DNA of 64,000 nucleotides, taken from the NCBI GenBank assembly GCA_028583605.1, contig CM053327.1, forward strand, positions 23,361,629 through 23,425,628, in the 5' to 3' direction. Below, piece by piece: positions 13,673 through 24,230 of the stretch (position 1 is the first letter of the stretch; every line of letters starts with the position of its first letter). Under the pieces are notes generated by a model. The model ran no database searches and was not told the origin of the DNA. It worked only from the letters and a program-made list of their open reading frames with translations. This DNA comes from Dastarcus helophoroides (lineage: Eukaryota; Arthropoda; Insecta; Coleoptera; Bothrideridae). The position numbers were made by a program, and so were the translations under genes.

Positions 13673-14700
13673 ATATACCGGGTGTAATAGGATCATAGTA
13701 CTCCCCCTATTTTTTCTTTATTTCTGCAGATAAAATTTTCAAAATTGTTACACTTGATGTATTTATAAAATGTAAAATTTTGACATAAAATTTACATTCC
13801 TACTGTTGTCACTTTCGTAAAAACTGATACCAACTTTTGATTTTTAAATAGAACATCCCTGTATATTATTACATTTTTGAAATGTGCACAATTTTCTGGA
13901 TACAATACACATAAAAGGAGTGATTTTTAAATATTCAAGCATTTTTTTGGACCCATTTTATTTTTCGGTCTAGAAGGTAATGACTCATCGTAATTAACGC
14001 TAACTGACCACATAAGCCGCTGCACGAAAATTAAATTGGGAAACCTTAGCAAGTGTCTTTTTTCTAAATTTGTTTTCCACAGCTATCTTATTTCCTTATT
14101 GAATAAATCTTCAAATAAATTGAAACCGAATATTTTGAATTCCTTTGGCTGTAACTTCAGGTCTATTGATTTCAGCAGCAAAAATGAAAATTTGGTTAGA
14201 TTGGCCATTAATTATACCTTTTGATGGTACCACAGTACCAATATGGTGCCATTTAAGAAAATGAAGTTATGACATCAAAACCGTTTTTGTTAACTTTATA
14301 ACGTGATAAAAGAATGATATACTTTTCTTTTTCACGGCGATTTAATTTGTTTAGAAGTTAATGTGGTCCACTAGAATTAATTAGAGTGAGTCATAGCCTT
14401 CTAGGTCGAAAAATAAAATCGAAACAAAAAAATTTTCGAAGCTTTAAAAATCTCTTTTTTTAGGTGTACTCTTATTCAGAAAATTGTGCAGATTCCGAAA
14501 AATGGAATAATATACAGGGTGTTCCATTTAAAAATCAAAAGTTGGTATCAGTTTTAGCGAAAGTGACAGCGCTAGGAATGTCATTTTTATGTCAAAATTT
14601 GACGTTTCATAAGTACATTAAGTGTAGTAAGTTTGAACATTTTATCTTCATAAATAGAGAAAAAAAGGGGGTGTACCATGATCCTGTTACATCCGATATA
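13673..14700. mobile_element. Foldback element, family A, full-length copy (about 1.03 kb)
   Basis: The left arm (TACCGGGTGTAATAGGATCA from 13675) is complementary to the right arm ending CATCCGATATA at 14700. Complementarity continues imperfectly for about 300 bp on each side, including matching GTTGGTATCAGTTTT and its complement. It is flanked by TA, suggesting a mariner-type TA target. No transposase is encoded. Related copies lie at 18150-18620 and 42510-43412. Confidence 0.65.
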
Positions 14701-15470
14701 GCAATTAACAATAAACATGGGCATCACTTAAAATGAATGTGTTCACTATCCGGTATTAGGGGACAATTTTTCATCCGATATTAGGGGACTGTCGATTCCC
14801 AAAAAGACGTGTGTATTTCATTAAATCGTGGTAACAAAAGAAAACAATGATTACAGAAAATACTTACTTACATAACACCTTAAAACAATTTACTGAAAAA
14901 AATTAAACACAAGAATACACTTTGATCATATTCGATGCAGTGTTTTCCAGTCAAACGCAGAATTTATCATTCCTATGTTGCGCTTAAATAAGATTGAGGA
15001 ATTTTACATTTCGTATTAACTCAAACTTCCCGTGCTCCCCTCACGAGAACTTTGAGTTAATCTTGTTTCGGCTTAATGATATAATAGTTGTGACCGGCGC
15101 TAGGTGTTGTTCCGGCATTTAGGAAACTCCCCTTATAATGTTGTCATTGGCTCTATGATTTTGTTATGTAAATCACACCTCCTTTTTAGTTTATAAATTC
15201 TTCGCTAACTAATTTTAAATCTGGAAATAGACCCAATAAATATGGTGACAATTTGCTATTATCGTAGGTGGAAGGGATGATTATTGTACTGGTGCCTTAG
15301 GTATTGTTGATTTTATAAATTGTTCGTGTCTAATGTTGCTTTTTGGGACATCATTCGATGCTAAAGGAATATGAATTCCATTTTTCAATTTTTTAGGAAC
15401 TGCAAAATAAGAATATGTTCCAAGATAATGAATATATGTATTCATGCTAATTACTTATCTTTACAAAATT
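14701..15470. other. Intergenic DNA
   Basis: No gene or repeat recognised. Confidence 0.45.
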
Positions 15471-15758
15471 CATGCCGACGAGTCTGTTAAAAAATCGGTA
15501 TAAATTAATATCTTCCCCAGTGACAATAATTCTTGAAATTCTGCAATAGCTGTTTTGATTATAAGGAGATCTATAGCATATCTGGCTTTTTTGGTAGCAA
15601 CATGGATCCAGGAGAGAAGCACGGGGCCATGTAACCTCCCCCTGTTTCCCGATGACCCAGAAAAAGAACGAGGAAATCTTATGAGAACATTCCTTTCCTG
15701 TCTAGCCTTTATGTCCTCCCCCAGAAAATATCCTGTATCTGTTCTTGGATAGCACTGT
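15471..15758 (-). pseudogene. Unidentified open reading frame remnant
   Basis: On the minus strand a frame of about 95 codons stays open from a TAA near 15758 to a TGA near 15471. It has no ATG and is richer in GC than the surrounding DNA. It includes TDTGYFLGEDIKARQERNVL and LLSWIHVATKKARYAIDLLI. I do not recognise the family. It could be a decayed exon or part of a transposon protein; codon-like composition is the only support. Confidence 0.3.
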
Positions 15759-15966
15759 TAAGCGGTTTTTCTTATTATTCAATAGACATTTTTGCACAAA
15801 GTTTTCCCATTTAGTGTGTTGCTGTCATTTTTTGGTATGTTGACGTGTGTCGTTTATTTGATTCGTACTCGCTAAATTGGCTTAACCTTGACATAAAAAT
15901 TCTGCAGTACTATAACGAATAAAAGAGGTCCATTCGCAGTTGCTTTTTAGGCATTTAGAAAATAGT

Positions 15967-16025
15967 ATTCAACAATTTTGGTGGAATGTATTGGTCCTTG
16001 GTTATCTTCAGAGATACTCTTTGTT
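15967..16025 (-). repeat. Fragment of the hammerhead-like palindrome family (family B)
   Basis: Read on the minus strand it gives CTGAAGATAACCAAGGACCA followed by a CATTCCACCAAAA-like tail, matching the right ends of the copies at 19808-19960 and 35808-36100. Only the terminal part is kept. Confidence 0.55.
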
Positions 16026-16233
16026 GGCTGGAAAATTTAAAAAAGGAGTGTCAATTTCGAAATTTAAAGCGAATTGAAAGGTAAAATCTGTAGAAAAAGC
16101 TAAAATTTGAATTTACTTTAAACCCGAAAATTTCGAGAAAACAGTTGAAGATATAAGTTTAAATTTGAAATGTTCAGGAAAAAAACTCATTGCTGCTATT
16201 TTCAGCTATCATCAGTTTAAGAATACCTATATC

Positions 16234-16710
16234 CAGTAGAACTCCGATACCCGATCATGATGGGATTAAGAAGTAGGTCGGACGATCCGAAGTATAAAAA
16301 ATTAAGACAATTTTTAAATAAAAATGTATTCTCTAAATTGCCTGCTATACCTATTATACCTAATATAATACATTTTATTTTATTTTTAATGGATGTGCAT
16401 GTAACATTTTTAATATTCTTGTAATATTTTTATATAAACATTACAAGAAAACCTGAATTGTTTCCTTTTGCAGATTTAAATGATAGGTTTTTCCATCTCT
16501 ATCACTCCATATTTTAAATGTATCAAAACGTGAGGAATACAGAGTCGTTCAAAGTGCTTTAGACACTTCAAAAGCATCTTTTGTTTATAAGGTTTATATA
16601 AAAAAACCACAAGCTACAAATTTAAAAATATTAAATTTATGTGCTACCAAGATGAAAATCGAATTATCCGGAGAGTTGGACCATCCGAGGTCGAACCAAC
16701 AGTGATACTG
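16234..16710. mobile_element. Possible pogo/Tigger-like MITE
   Basis: The left end CAGTAGAACTCCGATA and the right end, read in reverse complement as CAGTATCACTG then GGTTCGACCTCGGATG, resemble the CAGT-start, GAtAAtCCG-type ends of pogo-group elements. The inside is non-coding and no clean TA duplication is visible. Confidence 0.35.
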
Positions 16711-18149
16711 TATTTTTTTTTATTTTAAAGATTCAACTCGCCCTTTAAACATTAAAATCCAAGTTATAATAAAAACCTTGAATTTATAGAAGCAATTTTC
16801 TAGTTTAAAATCAAAATTTCAAAAAATAATTTCTAAATTAGTTAAATTACTAAAACCAATATCTTTGGAAGGAATTCAGAATTTCGAAAAACTTTCAAAG
16901 GTTACAGATTTGAGAGAAAAGCTCAAATTTCTATTTTAAAATGGTAATTTAAAAAAAAAAGGTGAAAATATCTAGCTAAACTTCGAATTTTGGAAAACGG
17001 AAATAAAATGATCGTAAATTAGAAGAGGGGCTTTAATCTCCTCAGATGTAATGAGATATGTTTGGAAGAATTACATATAAAAAAAGTTCGTAATATTTTA
17101 CAAAAATGTTACATGTTTAGAGTCGACTTCGACTATAAACCGGAAACATGTCTCATTAACTTGAGAAGTTCAGCATTAATTGTAAATGTATTGAAATTAA
17201 CGCCTCAATAAGATTAACTGCTTTAAACGCAGCTGCCGAAAAGCTTTTCATATTTCAAGTTTTTAACGATTTTTCTGTTTTTTCACTTCCACTTTGATTT
17301 CGGAAATAAGAATTATTACTATCATCTTAAAATAATCAAGCTTTTAGCAACACGGGAAATTTTTGTCACTGTAATTTTAAATGTAATAATTAGGAATTAC
17401 TTTTTTTGTATTTATATATTTGAAAAACAAGTTGTTTTACGTTTTTAAGTAATGGTTACATTAAATGTAACCATAAAGTTTAAATAATTCTGACTTTAAT
17501 TTTATAATGATACATAAGAACAAAGACTAGAACACCAACCAAAGGTTTAATTTTTTTTGGGTGCTTGTGCTATACATTTTATGTCATTGCACTGAAAGTT
17601 ACCCGTCCCAGATGTGCCATAAAATACTGACAGGTCCCAACAATAACGACCACAATAAATCTTTATTTACTACGCTACCCTTACTTTTTGGCATCGGGGC
17701 ATTTACTAAAGAAATAGTCCACAAAATGTTTACGGTATAATATTGTTATGGAGATAAGCAGATAAGTTGCAACATTGGTGGCATGATTTTGAGTCATAAA
17801 CAAAGAAAAGAACTGCAAAGGTAGCTGGTACAAAATGACTCATGAGGGTTCTAGTCATACCATTGGCGGACTAACCAATTTTACTTAGGTGATCACTAAC
17901 TTATTGTCTAATATTAAACGTTTAATATGTTTCTTTTTAAATCATTATTATCACATAGTATGTATTAAAATTTTAACATTACTAAATCCAATATTATTAT
18001 TTATATGTATTATGAAAGATGATAAGTTTTGTCTAATTTTTATTTTTATAGCCGCACCAAACTATTGCAGCAATAGCAACAAATCTAAAATTAATAAAAA
18101 ATGTTAAATATTCATCTGTAGTAGAAAAGCTATAAAATTCGTAAATGTC

Positions 18150-18620
18150 AAACGGGTGCTCCTCACCTTTTTTTCTTTATTTGTGAGGATACAAATTTCG
18201 AACTTGCTACACTTAATAAATTTATGAGACCTCAGTTTTTAACGTAAAAATTTCTGATGTCAGTTTCGCAAAAACTGGTACCAACTTTCGATTTTTAAAT
18301 AGAAAACTTTATATATTAATACATTTTTTGAATCTGCATAATTTTCCGAATACAGTGCACATAAATATGTGATTTTTGAAATATTGATATTTTTTTAATC
18401 CATTCACTCATCCTAATTAATTCTAACCGTAACAGTCACGTTGCAAAAAATTAAATTAGGAAAACTTAGGAAGTGTCAATTTGTTTTTATTTATTATTGA
18501 ACTAATCCTAAAATAAATTGAAACCGAATATTTTGAACTCTTTTGGCTGTAACTTCACTTCTATTGATTTCACAGCAAAAGTAAAAATATGGTTAGATGC
18601 TACTTTTTAGTTATTGCTCG
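18150..18620. mobile_element. Foldback element, family A, truncated copy
   Basis: Collinear with 13700-14200: shares CTGGTACCAACTTTCGATTT, AATTAAATTAGGAAAACTTA and TTGAAACCGAATATTTTGAA. The right arm is missing. Confidence 0.6.
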
Positions 18621-19604
18621 AGCGGTTTGGAATATTGGATATGTCAGATTTTCAAAACGTAGAAATCGAGATGGTGTCTAGTATTAAGAACTGTTAAAGA
18701 AACTCCACAATGTCGTATATGTGCTAAATTACTAGAAATACTGTCTTGTTCAGCTTTGTAGTGACAAAATTCAAGTCTCTTTTTAAAACCTTCTCCAAAC
18801 AAGTCTTAATAGAACAGATTAGGAATAAAGATGGAACTTATTATTTTTTTTTTAACTACATATGTGCACCAAAGCTTTACTTACTACAGATATCAGAGTA
18901 GGTGCTACTAATTTCGTTTCCTGTTATCAAAAATTTATGGTGCTCGTCATTACTTATCTACTCGGCCTCTACCTCTTGAAAATTTGATGCATCTAGTGTT
19001 CCAAATCGCTCGAGTAATAAATTAAAAGCAGATTTTTTTAGGACGTGTTCTATTGGGATACACATGTGCCTAAATTTTAAATGTAACTAACTGTCATATT
19101 TCCCAAGAACAAATATGCCTATTAATTCTTCATGACTTAAAATTTTGAGAATAACTTACTTTATCTAAATTTTCAGTTAAATCTATTTCAAATAATTTTC
19201 TACGCCAACAGCTAATGACATGGTAAGTAACCTAAATGACGATGTTGCTAGTACATTCCTATTTCTGATTATATTAGTGCTTACTTTGTTTTTTAAAGGA
19301 TTATTTACCGATATTGCAACAAATGCAAATAAATGGACATTTCTAGGAAGTGAGAGAGATAAGCTCCAACAATCTTATATCAATCGAAAGTGAATTCAAA
19401 TCTGCTTCCAATGATGAAAAAAAAATAATAGCTCTATTTGAGTTTGAATTTGCACAATATACCATAAATATGTTACCAGAATGAAATGTACTACATGTCA
19501 TGGAAATAGAAACTGCACAAATTACGCAATGAAGGTTAGCTGACAATTTTCTATTCAAATCGTTATAGTTCGATTTCAAATAAATGTGCATCAGAGTAGG
19601 CTCT
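18621..19604. other. Intergenic DNA
   Basis: No gene or clear repeat seen. Confidence 0.45.
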
Positions 19605-20025
19605 AAATCTAAACAACAAGAACTAGTAATATTTAGATATGGTCGTGTGGCAGCGCTGTGACATTTCTTAAAGGTGTTCTGGGTTCTTAAAATCCTGACC
19701 TAAATATCATTAAAAGTTTTGATTTATTGTCGGTTGTTTATGTAAATTTCATTTGAAAATTACTAAAGTGTTAATAATGGTAATAAAAATAATGTGCAAA
19801 ATATTTAAAAATTGATATACCAATCTTGTCCCCTGAAAGCAAGAAAGATTAAAAAATACAATAATGCGTTTCGATAGAACAACTTTTGTTTCAGAGGAAC
19901 AAGATTTGTATATCAATTTTTGAAGATAACCAAGGACAAGTCCGTTCCACAAAAAAAATAGTCCGAATATTTCTGCCAAACAGCGCTTAAAATATACGGC
20001 AACACATTAATCAATGTTTAAGCGT
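19605..20025 (+). repeat. Dispersed repeat, copy 1, interrupted by a family B insertion
   Basis: AACAAGAACTAGTAATATTT to GACATTTCTTAAAGG and, beyond the insertion at 19808-19960, AATATTTCTGCCAAACAG align with the reverse complement of 25660-25935. Its class is unknown. Confidence 0.6.
19808..19960 (+). mobile_element. Family B palindromic insertion, about 153 bp
   Basis: The sequence from AAATTGATATACCAATCTTG to CCGTTCCACAAAAAAAATA is absent from the sister repeat at 25660-25935, which defines the insertion boundaries. It shares ATCTTGTCCCCTGAAA and GAAGATAACCAAGGAC with the larger copy at 35808-36100. The central hammerhead-like part is shortened here, and the A-rich right end is kept. Confidence 0.65.
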
Positions 20026-21410
20026 GAAGGCAGTTTTAGTTCTGGTGATTTTTAGTAACTTATCTAAAGGTTGATTTAATACTTCACGGCCTAGTCTTGT
20101 ATATTTATCTGAAATGGATTATACGTAAGCTTAGTAAACAAGATTTTTATTAGCAAACAAAATACTACTATAACAGGTGATATGGGAAGTGCAATATGAT
20201 GAGGAATATTTTTTGTCAAACGCATGTGATATAAAGTACGTTTACGTTAGGAATAGTTTTGGAGACAAACGTACTTCTCTTATGAGGAGATTAAACACAA
20301 ATTTTCCGCTTTTCTGCAAAAATTTTATCGTAAACTATAAAAACAATTTCTGTGGTGCGCACTTTCGGTTTTAACAACGATTTTTACCTCAGAATTCTAC
20401 CTAAGCATTTTGGCCCGTTGCCTCGGTATCATCCTGTGTAGATTAATATGAAGCAGGATCGCTCGCGAATATTCAATGCGATAAGCCGGTGGAAATTGGT
20501 CCATTTCCATGCGCGCATTTCCTTAGCAGCGTTCAACTTGTCCTCGAGATGAAAGTCATTGGTTTTAATGTGATAACATTCAGAAACTGTATTTCCTCTA
20601 GTTGATAGCTACCGGCGCCCTAGCACATTGATGTTCCTTTGTTATCGGAACTCGGTTCTTTTCAGGGTTTGAGAGGGTCATTAATTTTTATTTAATTGTC
20701 GTGCTCGTGTTCGTATGATCGTGAATAATTTGGTTCCCTGCTAAATAGAAATGATGCTATTGTATATAGCTCTATAATTTTGATTTATAAAATACAGCAC
20801 AATAACTACAATTGCAATTTTCACAAAGACTTTCAGTAAGAAAGTTAGTCATTATTCATAAAAACTATAAATTATTGAATATTTAGTTATTACATTTTAA
20901 TTATTAAATTTCTGTTTTGGTTGGTGTGGGGAACTAGACATAATTTGGGAGAACACCATAAAAATATTTGTTTGTTTTTGTTTCTATTTCTGTTTCCAGG
21001 ACATATTGTATGCAGGGTGATCCAAATAAGTTGTTTTTTTTTCAATGTCATCTTAATCAGCTGCAAAAACTGTTTGCTAATTTAACCAATTTTGCATTTT
21101 TAATAATAACAAAGCTAATTTGGACCGATCTGTATAAGTTAAATATGGTAAAGTAAATTATATCATTTGACACGTCAGGGATTTGTAAGTTAACATAACA
21201 TGTTTGGAAGGTAGTACAGGATAATGAGGATGTTCTGTAAAAAAAAGGTTCCTCTGAACATTTTAGATGTTTAGGTTACAAAAAATACATCCAACCTTTG
21301 CAAACCATTGTCTAGAAAATAACAATAAATTTTCAGATTTAGAGAATATCAAAATTCTTCAAAAATGCGATAAAGTTTTAAAATTAAATTCACTAGAATC
21401 ATTACAAATA
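20026..21410. other. Intergenic DNA
   Basis: A GC-richer patch at 20400-20660 has a short minus-strand open frame (LEDKLNAAKEMRAWKWTNFH), possibly a decayed coding fragment, of unknown family. TGCAGGGTGATCC at 21010 resembles a TACAGGGTG-type transposon end without a partner. Confidence 0.35.
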
Positions 21411-21743
21411 CAGTCGAATATGGATAAGCGAAAAAACCCTACGAGTGAGAGTAATTGCTAGGTCCCGTCATTTTCACCTCCGAAAACCATTATAAGTGAG
21501 AAAGTGGAAACTTCTATTAAAGAGAGTCGGACCTCTATAACTAATACTGCCTCTCAACTTGTAACTCTATAAGTGAGAGTTTTAAGTAAATATAATTAAA
21601 AACGTAAACAAACAATTCCCCCATGTTTCTTTATAGTACCTCTGTTAGTTAGAGGAACTACTCCTGTATCTCTATAAGTGAGAAACCTTTATAAGCAATA
21701 AAAAGCCAGGTCCCTTGAACTCTCTCTTATCCAGGTTCGACTG
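21411..21743. mobile_element. Tc1/pogo-like MITE with internal TATAAGTGAGA repeats
   Basis: The left end CAGTCGAATATGGATAAG and the right end CTTATCCAGGTTCGACTG are near-perfect inverted repeats, and TA precedes the left end. The interior holds several spaced copies of TATAAGTGAGA and no coding frame. Confidence 0.6.
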
Positions 21744-22850
21744 CAGATAAATCCAAATTGAATACACTGCAAGAACTGCTGAATGAGCAATTCGACTTAA
21801 TTAACTCTTCATTGTTCAAACAATTTTGTTTAAAATTATAATAAAGAACAATCCCATGTTTGTTAAATTACCATCTAGTTTATACCTGGCATGTACACTT
21901 CCCATAAATGTAATTCTATACAGGGTAGGGTGTCCCACTCTCTTGGGCATTGGAATTTCCTAAGAACTACTTCGATTTCAATTTTAACAAATTGGATCTT
22001 GACGTTCTGATGTGTGACCTCTTCTATGAAGATAAAGAGTTTTGTACCTAAAAGGAATTGGAAAAGACTACCCTCTCTGGTTGATGTCAGAACTGCTCCA
22101 CGGAAGCCTTCTGTCCTCTAAGCATTAACTCAACCTCTAAATGTCAGCTAATGCTGGTTGGTCGGTTTTGTAGGGCATGAATACTTTCGCCACCAGTACT
22201 TCCAGATTTGGCACAAAATAAGTAACAACCAGAAGGTTAACTCTCGCCTCATCTCTTTGTGGACGAGGCCGACAACCCGCAACCTCGAACTATCGAACTA
22301 TTATAAACTGCTTTTTTACATGGGCGTACTGCACATTATTTCAATTATTATGTTATGATATTATTTGAGTAATTGTTGGAATTACTTTAAAGAGTTAAAT
22401 CCTAGTAGAACGAAATAAGATACCTTAATTCGAAAGAAAAGGGTCCACAGACCTGGATGTACGACCGGACTCGATTCCTTTAGAATCTCGGACCTTCTCA
22501 TTCCCATTGCACTGCCAGTTTCGAGATGGATGGGCTTGAAGGTCGCGGGACTCAAATAGGCACGTGATGAGAGTTAGCCTCCTGGTTGTTATTCATTTTG
22601 CAGATTAAGGCTCAATTGCATTACGCATAGATCTCCTCTGCTGAGTTCGTTGAAAGCCCTGAATTTTTCGTTTGTGTCAACATGGCATAAAATACTTTAC
22701 CCTCTTAAACCGTCTATGTTGTTTCATTATTCGATACTCTAGAATTATCGATATGCTTGTTTGCACAACTTAGAAGCTACCTCGCGAAAATTGACGAGGC
22801 CGCCGTACAATGATGCAGGTTAATCTGTGCTATCCGCTGGGAGTTAGTCA
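21744..22850. other. Intergenic DNA with a short inverted repeat
   Basis: AACAACCAGAAGGTTAACTC near 22224 faces its near complement (GAGAGTTAGCCTCCTGGTTG) near 22567. The segment is GC-richer than its neighbours and may be transposon-derived, but no ends were defined. Confidence 0.35.
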
Positions 22851-23192
22851 CTACGAAAAGGAGTTTTTTCTCTTCCTTCTAGTTTTTTTTGACCTGCTTT
22901 GGTGCCGCTCTAAGAATCCAGGTTGAAAGTTACAGGCTTTATCGTGCTGTTCGTGCTTGTGATTGCCGATGGGTATCAGGTCAGAAAAGTGGGCGATTTT
23001 GGTGTTCCTACTTTCATTGACCGTGTTCCTACTTTCATTGACCATCACCACAATCCCGATCGAGACCTGAAGCTCTTTATTCTGTTGGTCGACGAATCGT
23101 GAGGAGTCTTCCACACGGACGACCATCCGGTGCCTAAAACTAAAACTGATAACTGCTCCATGGCGATTATATTTTACTATCAGAAGTGACAT
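22851..23192 (-). CDS. Hypothetical 113-codon open frame, family unknown
   Basis: A minus-strand frame with an ATG, GC-richer than its surroundings, ending in a basic tail (RSKKTRRKRKN). The peptide includes VNESRNT twice because of an exact 21-bp tandem duplication around 23001-23042. No domain is recognised. It may be a decayed transposon protein or chance. Confidence 0.25.
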   Translation of the reverse strand: MSLLIVKYNRHGAVISFSFRHRMVVRVEDSSRFVDQQNKELQVSIGIVVMVNESRNTVNESRNTKIAHFSDLIPIGNHKHEQHDKACNFQPGFLERHQSRSKKTRRKRKNSFS

Positions 23193-23759
23193 TTTTCATG
23201 AATATTTAGTATATAAATATTTTTTATTAGTACTAGCAATTCTTTAATTAAAATCCTAAAGTTAGTTTTCGATATTATTAAGAAACTAGATAAGAAACAG
23301 TAAAATATATATGCAATAAAGAAGAAATATTTGTACAAAATCAATGTTATAAGTGGGGAACTTATTGCTTATTGCAATTTTTCATGGACCATTTTATCTG
23401 GGTGCTACACTCTGCACTGCAGCATGGATTTATTGATTGATAAAGACAATGAAATGACAGTCTCCATAAAGGTTTAGAAATAAGACCGTACAAGCAATAG
23501 CGGTGTCGTTCTTGCTATCAATTGAAACAGACCAACGCAGCTACATGGGAGTATACAGAGAGAGTCGTTCCACTAAAAGATTTGTGTGAACATAGTCTCT
23601 GAATCACGAAAGAGTTATTATATAACCCACCAATATGTTTTATGAAACTTCTACAACAGGTCGAGTAGAATCGGAACCGAAGCCGCATGCACATGCAAGT
23701 TGTGTTGAATATCGATTGCACTCGGTCTTTGTTTGTAGGGTTACGCACGCCACTGCAGC

Positions 23760-24089
23760 AATGGTGGGGTCAACCTCTCGCGTGCTTCTGTTAGTTGTTT
23801 TGATTTGAATTTAGCATTGCTCAGTTCACCGTTTAACGCACAGTTTTAGGTTAGTCTCGGTAGAGATCGCTTGTGTCGTAGCGCTTAGTGTGCCGTTGCC
23901 GTGTAGATGTAGACTTCATTGGGTGCGAGTGCATACAAGTTTTCCAGTGTGCGCAACAGGGTGATTTTTGTTTTCCTGCTTCTTTGTTTACATGCTTTCC
24001 ACCGCTATAAAATGAAAATAAGGTAACAGCACCCCGTCGCATCACTAAAATAAAGATTTTTATTAAAAAGCCTCCAATTTCCAGCTCTT
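23760..24089 (+). promoter_or_regulatory. Dark: Probable promoter / 5' leader of the Apaf-1 gene
   Basis: This stretch is richer in GC and CpG than its surroundings. It contains an initiator-like TCAGTTC at 23821 with no TATA box 25-35 bases upstream, and ends with a splice-acceptor-like CCAATTTCCAG six bases before the ATG. A TATA-less promoter with a short leader exon would fit, but no transcript evidence is available. Confidence 0.3.
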
Positions 24090-24230
24090 ATGGCTTCGAT
24101 AGATCAAAAGCTTTTAAAAAATGTGGATTACCTAAAGAAACTAAAAAATTTTAATATAGGAGCTGTCATAGATCATTTAATTTCTAGACAAATAATTTCG
24201 GAATTGGAATATAGGCGAATATGGGACCAT
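24090..24230 (+). CDS. Dark: Apaf-1 exon 1: CARD helices 1-3
   Basis: 47 codons from ATG to a GTAAGT donor at 24231, ending in phase 0. The peptide (VDYLKKLKNFNIGAVIDHLI, then ISRQIISELEYRRIW) has the amphipathic helix pattern and the 'hold a domain, then II-E-E' layout of the Apaf-1 CARD. A pyrimidine-rich CCAATTTCCAG just upstream (24074-24084) looks like a splice acceptor, so the true 5' UTR may start in an upstream non-coding exon. Confidence 0.85.
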
